From the NCBI GenBank assembly GCA_002413305.1, contig DHWS01000124.1, positions 33,097-48,160 on the forward strand: 15,064 nt of DNA, written 5' to 3'. Below are positions 8,537 to 15,064 of the stretch, one piece after another (the stretch's first letter is position 1; each line of letters begins with the position of its first letter). This DNA is from Actinobacteria bacterium UBA5176 (GTDB lineage: Bacteria; Actinomycetota; UBA4738). Position numbers and translations under genes: made by a program. Under the pieces are notes generated by a model. That model saw only the letters and a program-made list of their open reading frames with translations. It made no database searches and was not told the origin of the DNA.

Positions 8537-9898
8537 CTAGCCCGTGCCCCGGATCAGGGCCAGGACCTCCGCCGTCTTCTCCGCCAACTGCCCTTCCGTC
8601 CGCCCCTCGACGTTCAGCCGGAGCAGCGGTTCGGTGTTCGAGGGCCGGACGTTGAACCACCAGTCGTCGTACTCCACGGTGAGTCCGTCCTCGCGGTCCT
8701 GCCGGCCTTCCGCATAGGCCGAAGCGATCCGTTCCACGGCCGCCCGCTGGTCCTCCACCTCGGTGTTGATCTCCCCGGAGTCCACGTACCGGCGGAGGGG
8801 CGCAAGCAGCTCGGACAGGGACAGGCCGGCTTTCGACATCCGGTCCATCACCACCATCGATGCGACCAGACCCGAGTCGGCGTTGTAGTGGTCGCGGAAG
8901 TAGTAATGGCCGGAGTGCTCGCCGCCGAACACGGCATTCGTCTCCGCCATGATCGCCTTGATGAACGAGTGCCCCACGCGGGTCCGGATGGGGTTGCCGC
9001 CGTTCTCCCGGACGACCTCGGGGACGACGTGCGAACAGATCAGGTTGTAGAGGATCGTGGCGCCCGGGTTGCGGTCGAGCATGCCCTTGGCAACCAGCGC
9101 CGTGATCAGTGAACCGCTCACCCCCTGGGCGAGCTCGTCGACGAAGAACGCGCGGTCGGCATCACCATCGAAGGCGAGCCCGAGGTCGGCACCGTGCTCG
9201 GTCACCGCGTCCCGCAGGTCGGCTTGGTTCTCGGGCTGGATCGGGTCCGCAGGGTGGTTCGGGAACGTGCCGTCGAGCTCCATGTACAGCGGGACCAGCT
9301 TCATCGGCAGCCGTTCGAACAGCGCGGGGACCACCAGCCCGGCCATCCCGTTCGCCGCGTCGGCTGCCACCGTCAGGGGCTGGAGGCCCTCGACGTCGGC
9401 GAACGTCAGGAGGTGCGCGAGATACTCCTCGAGGATGTCGGCCTGCTCGACCCGGCCCTTCGACATGGCCGGCGGCGTGGGTGAGCCGGTCGCCGGCATC
9501 CCTTCGGCCATCTCGCGGATCTGCTGGAGGCCGGTCTCCTCGCCCACCGGAGCGGCCCCCGACCGGCACAGCTTCAGCCCGTTGTACTGGGGAGGGTTGT
9601 GGCTGGCGGTGAACATCGCGCCGGGGAGCGCCCGCCGTCCCGAGGCGAAGTAGACCATGTCGGTGGTGGTGAGCCCGAGCTCGATGACACCCACGCCTTC
9701 TGCTGTGACGCCCTCGGCGAACGCCGCCGCGAGGGCGGGAGAGGAGAGCCGGACGTCTCGGCCGAGCACGATCTTCGGTGCGTCTATCCACCGCGCGAAG
9801 GCACGGCCGATGTGGCCGGCAGCTTCGTCGTCGAACTGGTCGGGGTAGATCCCTCGAACGTCGTACGCCTTGAAGATCGGTCTCAGATCGGCCGGCAT
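8537..9898 (-). CDS. manB: Phosphomannomutase/phosphoglucomutase
   Basis: The enzyme interconverts hexose-6-phosphate and hexose-1-phosphate (mannose or glucose), the step before GDP-mannose synthesis. All four domains of the alpha-D-phosphohexomutase family are present in 453 aa: the catalytic phosphoserine S99 in TASHNPPQYNG, the metal loop DGDADR (244-249), the sugar-specificity loop GEHSGH (326-331), and the phosphate-binding RPSNTEPLLRLN (418-429). GEHSGH is typical of enzymes that use both mannose and glucose. The ATG at 9898 has no ribosome binding site, but a TAGAAT box lies exactly 7 nt before it, which suggests a leaderless message. Downstream are the Trm112-like gene (57-nt gap) and the sugar isomerase. 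Confidence 0.96.
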   Translation of the reverse strand: MPADLRPIFKAYDVRGIYPDQFDDEAAGHIGRAFARWIDAPKIVLGRDVRLSSPALAAAFAEGVTAEGVGVIELGLTTTDMVYFASGRRALPGAMFTASHNPPQYNGLKLCRSGAAPVGEETGLQQIREMAEGMPATGSPTPPAMSKGRVEQADILEEYLAHLLTFADVEGLQPLTVAADAANGMAGLVVPALFERLPMKLVPLYMELDGTFPNHPADPIQPENQADLRDAVTEHGADLGLAFDGDADRAFFVDELAQGVSGSLITALVAKGMLDRNPGATILYNLICSHVVPEVVRENGGNPIRTRVGHSFIKAIMAETNAVFGGEHSGHYYFRDHYNADSGLVASMVVMDRMSKAGLSLSELLAPLRRYVDSGEINTEVEDQRAAVERIASAYAEGRQDREDGLTVEYDDWWFNVRPSNTEPLLRLNVEGRTEGQLAEKTAEVLALIRGTG

Positions 9899-9905
9899 CC
9901 GGCCG

Positions 9906-9911
9906 ATTCTA
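9906..9911 (-). promoter_or_regulatory. Candidate -10 box (TAGAAT) for a leaderless manB transcript
   Basis: TAGAAT matches the -10 consensus at five of six positions and stands 7 nt before the manB ATG, so transcription would begin at the A of ATG. No Shine-Dalgarno sequence precedes the ATG, which fits. No recognisable -35 box is present, as is common in GC-rich actinobacteria. Confidence 0.45.
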
Positions 9912-9946
9912 TCCGACCCCCGGACGTGCCCCCCTCGCGAGGAGGT

Positions 9947-10141
9947 TCAGCGGACGGCGACGAGCTGCAACACGGATGCGAGCGGGACTTCCTGGCCCTG
10001 ATGCTCCCAGGCCTTCCATTCGCACACGCTGCACATCGTGAACGAGGAAGGGATTCCCGAGAGCGTGACCGAGACCTGGATCGTCTCCGCCGAACCGCAG
10101 ACCCTGCATGGAGTTGTGGAGATCCTGTGGTTGATGCTCAT
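9947..10141 (-). CDS. Small zinc-ribbon protein of unknown function
   Basis: A 64-aa protein with two cysteine pairs, C12-C15 (CRVCG) and C37-C40 (CSVCEWKAW), spaced like a zinc ribbon, and short beta-strand-like segments between them (TIQVSVTLSGIPSSF). I do not recognise the family. Position before manB recalls the small cysteine-containing DUF3499 protein found there in other actinobacteria, but the sequence does not match what I remember of that family. The ATG start has no evident ribosome binding site. The ordered cysteine pairs and its place in the array argue for a real gene; it could be a zinc-dependent regulator or adaptor. The next gene, manB, starts 48 nt further on. Confidence 0.65.
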   Translation of the reverse strand: MSINHRISTTPCRVCGSAETIQVSVTLSGIPSSFTMCSVCEWKAWEHQGQEVPLASVLQLVAVR

Positions 10142-10349
10142 GGCAGCAGAGGTGTCGGCAGATCACCGTCCTTCGGCCCATAATCTGTCCGCCCTGTTTT
10201 TCCTTGATTCACCCTGACCATGCTCGTATAGGCCGTTCGGGGGATGGGCCGGGCCCGATCGGCCCCCCCGGAGCGGGGCGAGCGGCAGGGAAGCGCAGCC
10301 TGCGGCGCATGGTAGTCGGAGGGCCGAACCAGGAGAACGGGTCCCGTGC

Positions 10350-11741
10350 TCAGAGCTTGCCGGTGACGGGGATCCCCGCCGTGGCCGAGTGGCCCGACCC
10401 CCCCGCCGCATCGCAGGCCCCACCGGCCACCACGGGGTCGCCGGTCGACTCGACCAGCGCTGACGCCGGAGCGCCGTTCGGACCGGCCGGCAACGGAACC
10501 TGCACGACCCGCCCGGGGAGCACGGTGATCGACGCGAGCGCCTGCGACGGGATGGGGCCGTCCGGCCCGATCGCGGTCACCCGCACCTCGACACGGGCCC
10601 GGCCCGTGTCGAGCAGGATGAGGATCGCCTGGCCGCCGGAGGCCGGACAGGTCACGGGTACCACCCACCGCCGGGCCGATGACGCCACCGGGGCCACCGT
10701 GGCGACGTCGCCGTTCCGACCGCCCACCCTCCCCGACAGCACGAACGGCACCCCGTTCATCGCCTGAACCGACACCCCGGCCCCGGGCAGCACGCCCGCC
10801 GAGTAGGTCAGCACACCGCCCGCGGGCACCGAGATGCCGGACACTCCGGAGGCGAGCTTCAGTTCGTCCTGCCCCTCGTCCACGACCGACAGATCGACCC
10901 TCCGGCTCCCCGGATCCTGGATCGAAAGGGTCGCCGGACCCGGGTACCCGGCCACCGGGAGGAACCATTGCTTGGACGCCGCGGGGATCCCGGCATCCGA
11001 ACGCACCCCGTCCGTCCCGACCTCGAGCGAGCCGGCCACCACTCGGCCGATCTTGCCCACGACCTCGGCGGTGATGGTCTTCTCGCCGGGGCCGGCCAGC
11101 GCGAAGTCGTTCAGCTTGATGGCGACCGACCGGCCCGCGCCCAGCACGGACGGGGTCAGCGGTCCGGGTTGCACCGACCGCTTCTCCGTCCGGATCGTCA
11201 CCGAGAACTCGGCGTCCTTCGCGAACGGGTTCATCACCACGAGCCATGCGGCCTGTCCGGTGGTGGTCGTGCCGTCGGGCAGGAACCAGGTCCGGTGCGA
11301 GGCGGGCGCGCACCGTTCGGCCGTGGTTCGAGGTGTGGTGCCGCCGGTGTCAAGGATCGCTCCAGCACCCACCCAGCCGCCGAAGTACTCGACCTCGGCG
11401 GTGTCCGCGGGGTCGGTGGCCGGCACCTCGACCAGCCGCTCCGTTCGGGCGGGCAGGGAGAACGACCCGCCGGCCGCCGGGCCCTTCTTCCCGAACGTGG
11501 TGACGCGGACGCCGACCGGCGCCGGGCCGGGGTTCGTGACCGCCACCCAGCCCTTCCAGCCGTCCCCGCCGCCGTGCGGGCAGAACCACGCACCCGAGTA
11601 CGCGCCGGGCTCGGTGCCGGCCGAAGCGGACTTCGGCCCCACCGAGCGGTCGAGGAACACCCCCGATGCCGCCACCGCGGCCACCACCAGGACCACGCCG
11701 GCCGCACGGCCGCCGACCCGCCGCCGACCCTCGTCAGCCAC
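10350..11741 (-). CDS. DUF5719 family membrane-anchored extracytoplasmic protein
   Basis: A 463-aa protein with a short basic N-terminus, one hydrophobic segment (about 12-30, AAGVVLVVAAVAASGVFL) and then a long extracytoplasmic region. That region is built of repeated beta-rich units containing motifs like AWLVVMNPFAKDAEFSVTI, AILILLDTGRARVEVRVTA and W-F/V-x-P segments (AWFCPHGG, TWFLPDG, QWFLPVAG, RWVVPVT). These recurrent aromatic-Pro motifs suggest about four repeats of an Ig-like fold. Four cysteines could form disulfides outside the cell. The pattern and the place after a giant GT2 gene match DUF5719 proteins of actinobacteria. The GTG start overlaps the glycosyltransferase stop by 8 nt, so translation is coupled and the two probably work together at the envelope. 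The open frame extends 26 codons further upstream, but only within the preceding gene. Confidence 0.82.
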   Translation of the reverse strand: MADEGRRRVGGRAAGVVLVVAAVAASGVFLDRSVGPKSASAGTEPGAYSGAWFCPHGGGDGWKGWVAVTNPGPAPVGVRVTTFGKKGPAAGGSFSLPARTERLVEVPATDPADTAEVEYFGGWVGAGAILDTGGTTPRTTAERCAPASHRTWFLPDGTTTTGQAAWLVVMNPFAKDAEFSVTIRTEKRSVQPGPLTPSVLGAGRSVAIKLNDFALAGPGEKTITAEVVGKIGRVVAGSLEVGTDGVRSDAGIPAASKQWFLPVAGYPGPATLSIQDPGSRRVDLSVVDEGQDELKLASGVSGISVPAGGVLTYSAGVLPGAGVSVQAMNGVPFVLSGRVGGRNGDVATVAPVASSARRWVVPVTCPASGGQAILILLDTGRARVEVRVTAIGPDGPIPSQALASITVLPGRVVQVPLPAGPNGAPASALVESTGDPVVAGGACDAAGGSGHSATAGIPVTGKL

Positions 11742-14700
11742 GGCGGACCGGCCTCCGCGTGATCCACAACGCCACCAGCCACAGGAGCGCCAGGAGCGCG
11801 ATCTCGGCGTCCTGGGCACCTTGAGCCGTGTAGCGGACCCGGGTCGAACCTGGCTCCGCCGGCGGCGCGAACCCCACCGCCCAGCCGAACGCCTCCTGGG
11901 GGCGTTCGGCGGGTCCCCTCGAAGGCATCAGCCGCCAGTGTGCGTCGAACTGCTGGGTCAGCAGCACGAGCCCGGGCCCGCCCGGCGAGACCACCCCAGC
12001 GAACATCTCCCCGCCCCCACGCAGCTGCGCCGGGGCCACTGCCGGCAGCATGGCGGCATCCGAGAGCGAACCGCTCGCCGCGGCCTTCGACCATGTCACG
12101 TCGCCCACACCCGCCGCCGGGGGCAAGGCCTTCGGGTTCTCCAGGATCGTCATGCCCTGCGCTGGCGACAGGTCCATGTCGACCTGCCGGGTGAGCCGGT
12201 GGAGGATCCCCCCGGGCAGGTCACCCGACCCTGCCACGACGAAGCGGATCCCGAGCGGCGCCAGCAGGGCTCCCCCGTGCCGGGTCTGCCCCGCCAGGAT
12301 CGTCCGGAGGACCCGTTCGAGGTACCGGTACCCGGCCCCCTCCGCCGGCCGCGCGTAGTCGAGCGCCGACGCGCCTGCCGGCGAACGGAGCGCGTACCGG
12401 GCGGAGAGCCGTCCGGCCGCCACCTCGCCGTCGGGGAGACCACCGGGAGCGGGGAACGCAGCGCCTCCGGCCCGTCCGAGCCACAGCACGCGGTACGGCG
12501 GACCGGGTGCCCGCCCGGCCACCGGATAGGCGGGCGAGACGCGATCCTCCGACCCCACCGTCCATGAGCCCTTCGCGGTCTGGAGCACCTGGGCGAACAG
12601 CCCCACCCCCAGGACCAGCGCCATCGCCACCGTCCCCAGCTGTCGGCTCCCGAACGAGATCCGGCTCATCCCTCGAAGGGCCGCCGCAAGCCCCACCCCG
12701 ACCAGGAGGGAGAACAGCAGCGCGGCGAACCCGACGTACGCCACCGGGTCGGAGAGCGCTCGCGGCAGGTATCCGGCCGCCGCCAGCCACGCCAGGTACA
12801 GGGACGCGATCCCGGCCAGCGACCATCGGAGTGCTGCCCTGGCGGATGGTCCGGACACGAAGAGCAGTGCTAGCGCCGCCGCGCCCGGCAGGAAGAAGCC
12901 CGTCACCCACGATCCCGGCGCCGGCCCCAGCGAGAGACGTGCCAGCGCGCCGAAGTCCGGCCGCCCGGCGAGATCGAGCATCCCGGCCCCTTCGCCCCGG
13001 AGGAGTCCGAACGTCAGCGGGAACACCAGCGCGGCCGCCACGCCGGCGGCGGCGGCGCATCGAACCAGGCCTCGGAACCGGGACCCTCCCGCGTTCGGCA
13101 CGGCCAGCGAGGCCGCCACCAGGAGGGCGGCCGGCAGCACGATGGCCGGGAAGAACGAGCCGAGCACGGCCATGCCCGCCCCGGCACCCACGACCCACCG
13201 AACCGGCCGCACCTTCGGTGCCGGGTCGAACGCCAGCGCGAGCTTCGTCACCATCCACGGCAGCCCGGCCAGAAAGACCAGGACGGGGATGCGGCCCTGC
13301 GAGACACCCCACAGCACGGCGCCAGAGATCCCGTAGCACCCTGCCGCGACCACCGCGGGCACGACCTCGTTCGTCACGGCTCGAACCGACCGGTAGCAGC
13401 CCACGGCCGCGGCCGCGGGAAGGACCAGCAGCAGCACCTTCTCCAGGAAGGGAGGGCTCCCGAACGCCAGCACACTGCCCAGGCCCAGCAGGCCAAGCGC
13501 TGGGCTGGCGGCGGCCGCTCCCCCCAGGCCGGTGGTTCGAACCCCAGAGACCAGCTCGCGGAAGAACCCGGCCGGGCCGGGGGGGTAGCTCACCGCGCCG
13601 CCACCCAGGAGGGGCGAGGCGCCGGCCAGGTGCCGGTAGGCGAAGGCGGCCAGCACGGCGGCGGCCACCCAGGCGGTAGCGACGGGATGGCCCAGAGCGA
13701 GCCGGCCCAGGCGCGCACGTCGCGAGAGCGTGGGTTCGTCGTCGTGCGTCCTCTGTGGCAGGAAGATCTGCGCGGTGGTCACGGCCATACGGCGGAGACG
13801 GATCCACGCCGGCACCATGGCTCCCCGGATCCGGCGGTCGGGAACCCTTCGCGCCTTCTGGGCCTGGCGGCGGCGGGTGAGCGTCCCCGGCAGGTGGGCG
13901 ATGTTCCATCCCCACCCCGCCAGCACCTCGTAGGCGTCCTCGAACCGGCGGGACAGGGCGAGGATCGCCACCCGGACGAACCCGAGCGCCACGTACAGGG
14001 GCAGGACCCACGCCAACGAGAGCATGCCGTAGTTCTTCAGGAGGCTGGCCAGGGCGGCGCGGTCGCGTTCGTACCGTGCCCGTGGTCGCGCCGAGGGCCC
14101 GGGGCGGTCGCCACGGGCCGATGCGTCGCGGTGACGGGCCACGGCACGCGGCGCCATCAGCACCCGGTATCCCGCCACCTGCGCCCGCCAGCAGAAGTCG
14201 AGGTCGTCCGACCGGCCGGTCAGGCGATCGTCCGGCGCGCCGATGCGGTCGCAGGTCCTGCGTGAAACGAGCATCGCGCACGACGAGACGAACATGACCT
14301 CCCGGACGCGGTCGTATTGTCCGTGGTCGAGTTCACCCTCCTCCAGCGGCGAGTACGGGAAGCCGAACCCGTCCGCGGACTGCCCGATCTCGCGGAGCAC
14401 CTCGGGCCGGTCCCAGTCGACCACCTTCGGCCCCACCACGCCGACATCCTCGATCCGCTCCGCCGCTTCGACCAGCCCGGCCACCGCGTCGGGCGCCAGC
14501 AGCGTGTCGTCGTGGAGGAACAGGATGTAATCGGCGGCCGAGGCCAGGTCCGATGCGAGGCCGCGGGCCAACGCGGCGGCGAACCCGATGTTCTCGTCCA
14601 GCCGGATGACCCGCTCGGCGCCGAGGGTCTGCTCGAGCAGCTGGGCCGAATCGTCGGTGGAACCGTTGTCAACGGCGAGCACGCCGAGCCGCGGATGGGT

Positions 14701-14838
14701 CTGGTGGGAAAGGCCGAGCAGGCATTGCGGGAGCCACGCGGCGCCGTCCTTCGTCACCAACACGACAAGAACGCTCGGTGGCTTGACACCTTCTGCCGCG
14801 CCAACGCCCGCAGGTGACCGCGTATCGACTCGTGACAT
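11734..14838 (-). CDS. Giant membrane glycosyltransferase, GT2 domain fused to a polytopic membrane region
   Basis: A 1034-aa protein. Residues 20-260 form a GT-A glycosyltransferase domain: SVLVVLVTKDG, VDNGSTDDS (56-64), the metal-binding HDD (109-111) for the nucleotide-sugar, and DDLDFCWRAQVAGYR (211-225). A hydrophobic pair follows at about 272-296, then a basic linker, then about ten membrane segments between 385 and 755. An extracytoplasmic stretch (about 757-1005) and a last membrane helix before the basic end ITRRPVRRG complete it. The layout suggests sugar transfer on the inner face coupled to a GT-C-like or transport function; acceptor and sugar are unknown. The ATG at 14838 lacks a ribosome binding site and is preceded by ATCACCTCCT. 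The frame remains open to 15003, but that part covers intergenic hairpins. manB and the isomerase downstream could supply its sugar. Confidence 0.9.
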   Translation of the reverse strand: MSRVDTRSPAGVGAAEGVKPPSVLVVLVTKDGAAWLPQCLLGLSHQTHPRLGVLAVDNGSTDDSAQLLEQTLGAERVIRLDENIGFAAALARGLASDLASAADYILFLHDDTLLAPDAVAGLVEAAERIEDVGVVGPKVVDWDRPEVLREIGQSADGFGFPYSPLEEGELDHGQYDRVREVMFVSSCAMLVSRRTCDRIGAPDDRLTGRSDDLDFCWRAQVAGYRVLMAPRAVARHRDASARGDRPGPSARPRARYERDRAALASLLKNYGMLSLAWVLPLYVALGFVRVAILALSRRFEDAYEVLAGWGWNIAHLPGTLTRRRQAQKARRVPDRRIRGAMVPAWIRLRRMAVTTAQIFLPQRTHDDEPTLSRRARLGRLALGHPVATAWVAAAVLAAFAYRHLAGASPLLGGGAVSYPPGPAGFFRELVSGVRTTGLGGAAAASPALGLLGLGSVLAFGSPPFLEKVLLLVLPAAAAVGCYRSVRAVTNEVVPAVVAAGCYGISGAVLWGVSQGRIPVLVFLAGLPWMVTKLALAFDPAPKVRPVRWVVGAGAGMAVLGSFFPAIVLPAALLVAASLAVPNAGGSRFRGLVRCAAAAGVAAALVFPLTFGLLRGEGAGMLDLAGRPDFGALARLSLGPAPGSWVTGFFLPGAAALALLFVSGPSARAALRWSLAGIASLYLAWLAAAGYLPRALSDPVAYVGFAALLFSLLVGVGLAAALRGMSRISFGSRQLGTVAMALVLGVGLFAQVLQTAKGSWTVGSEDRVSPAYPVAGRAPGPPYRVLWLGRAGGAAFPAPGGLPDGEVAAGRLSARYALRSPAGASALDYARPAEGAGYRYLERVLRTILAGQTRHGGALLAPLGIRFVVAGSGDLPGGILHRLTRQVDMDLSPAQGMTILENPKALPPAAGVGDVTWSKAAASGSLSDAAMLPAVAPAQLRGGGEMFAGVVSPGGPGLVLLTQQFDAHWRLMPSRGPAERPQEAFGWAVGFAPPAEPGSTRVRYTAQGAQDAEIALLALLWLVALWITRRPVRRG

Positions 14839-14877
14839 GGCTTTAGCTGAGGAGGTGATGGGTGGGGAAGCGAGCGG

Positions 14878-14883
14878 AGCATA
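14878..14883 (-). promoter_or_regulatory. Possible -10 box (TATGCT) for the glycosyltransferase-DUF5719 pair
   Basis: TATGCT fits the TAnnnT core of a -10 box and lies 39 nt before the glycosyltransferase ATG. No -35 box is apparent. It is the only AT-richer motif between the hairpins and the gene, so the call is tentative. Confidence 0.3.
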
Positions 14884-14921
14884 GCATGCGAGCAGGGCGC
14901 TTCCTGGGCGACGAAGCCCCG

Positions 14922-14953
14922 CCGGGAGGCAGCGCTTGAGGTGCTGCCTCCGG
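14922..14953. repeat. Long GC-rich hairpin (11 bp, one bulged G)
   Basis: CCGGGAGGCAGC and GCTGCCTCCGG pair over 11 bp with one bulged G and a 9-nt loop. It lies between the Lys-rich-tail gene and the glycosyltransferase gene and could be folded from either strand. No T-run follows on either side. It may be a second, T-less terminator for the upstream gene or the D-arm side of the tRNA-shaped fold described in the findings. Confidence 0.5.
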
Positions 14954-14967
14954 ATGTGCCCCGGAAA

Positions 14968-14999
14968 CCGGAGAAGGGGGGGTCGAACCCCCCTTCCGG
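14968..14999 (-). terminator. Candidate terminator hairpin after the Lys-rich-tail gene
   Basis: AAGGGGGG and CCCCCCTT form an 8-bp stem around a 6-nt loop, extended by an outer CCGG/CCGG helix across a 2-nt bulge. It begins 21 nt after the stop codon at 15021-15023, where a terminator is expected. The downstream side is CTCCGGTTT with no real T-tract, so it would be one of the T-poor terminators proposed for GC-rich actinobacteria. The strong stem is certain; the role is not. Confidence 0.45.
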
Positions 15000-15020
15000 C
15001 CAACCGTTGGAACGGATCCG

Positions 15021-15064
15021 TTACTTCTTCTTCGCGGTCGACTTCTTGGCAGCGGTCGATCTCT
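15021..15064 (-). CDS. 3' end of an unidentified gene with a Lys/Ala/Ser/Thr tail
   Basis: Only the last 13 full codons and the TAA are visible, reading RSTAAKKSTAKKK. Such lysine/alanine/serine/threonine tails are found on actinobacterial HU-type nucleoid proteins (HupB), on some topoisomerases and on other nucleic-acid-binding proteins, where they act as disordered DNA- or RNA-binding extensions. The visible part is too short to choose between them. A strong hairpin follows 21 nt after the stop. Confidence 0.6.
   Translation of the reverse strand, partial: RSTAAKKSTAKKK

Noticed and set aside
10251..10265. GGGCC/GGCCC hairpin between DUF5719 and the zinc-ribbon gene
   Set aside because: A 5-bp palindromic GC stem is easily expected by chance here, and no T-run follows on the minus strand. 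The rest of this 208-nt gap shows nothing else.
10138..11313. 391-codon open frame on the minus strand overlapping DUF5719
   Set aside because: Out-of-frame reading with low-complexity Arg/Gly content. The true frame has a membrane anchor and a repeated beta pattern.
10834..12567. 577-codon open frame on the plus strand
   Set aside because: Opposite-strand reading of DUF5719 and the glycosyltransferase; no recognisable domain and low-complexity composition.
12221..14281. 686-codon open frame on the minus strand
   Set aside because: Its product is Arg/Gly/Pro-rich and it lies entirely inside the glycosyltransferase gene in another frame, a usual effect of high GC.
14858..14884. Eight-codon plus-strand reading frame after AGGAGG
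   Set aside because: Spacing of 2 nt between AGGAGG and ATG is too short, the peptide is trivial, and nothing else on the plus strand is coding.

Overview
This window is high-GC DNA in which every supported gene is read from the minus strand. The gene content points to a member of the Actinomycetota: comF-hpf-response regulator-secA at one end, then mtnA, ahcY, a SIS-type phosphoglucose/phosphomannose isomerase, a Trm112-like protein, manB, and a DUF5719 protein next to a very large membrane glycosyltransferase. Several features differ from the familiar Streptomyces/Mycobacterium versions. HPF is short, AhcY is short (418 aa), and nothing resembling mtrAB-lpqB lies between mtnA and comF. An uncultured or deep-branching actinobacterial lineage is therefore more likely than a classical genus, but no taxon can be named from sequence reading alone.

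Layout in transcription order (right to left). At the right edge is the last piece of a gene ending in a Lys/Ala/Ser/Thr tail (15021-15064), followed by two strong GC-rich hairpins. Next come a 1034-aa GT2 glycosyltransferase with about a dozen membrane segments and, overlapping it by 8 nt, a membrane-anchored DUF5719 protein; both probably serve the cell envelope. A small zinc-ribbon protein follows. manB then begins directly behind a good -10 box, so it may be leaderless. It is followed by a Trm112-like protein, the sugar-phosphate isomerase, purine nucleoside phosphorylase, ahcY, an unusually small class II aldolase-like protein, mtnA, a protein of unknown function and comF. Many of these genes overlap by a few bases, indicating one or two operons that combine sugar-nucleotide supply with recycling of SAM by-products.

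Left of comF is a gene-free stretch (1810-2042) that can fold into a closed multi-branched RNA directly upstream of hpf. I propose it as a candidate raiA-type structured RNA or another hpf leader. After hpf come an orphan NarL/LuxR-type response regulator and then secA, which runs off the left edge. secA has a perfect TATAAT -10 box, a 9-bp hairpin at the predicted 5' end of its mRNA, and a TTG start with a clear ribosome binding site.

The points most worth following up are the hpf leader RNA, the grouping of ahcY, a phosphorylase, mtnA and a reduced class II aldolase (possible 5'-methylthioadenosine/5'-deoxyadenosine disposal resembling a DHAP shunt), the reduced aldolase itself, and the tRNA-shaped fold in the 14921-15001 intergenic region. 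No CRISPR array, insertion sequence, phage gene, rRNA gene or convincing tRNA gene was seen.
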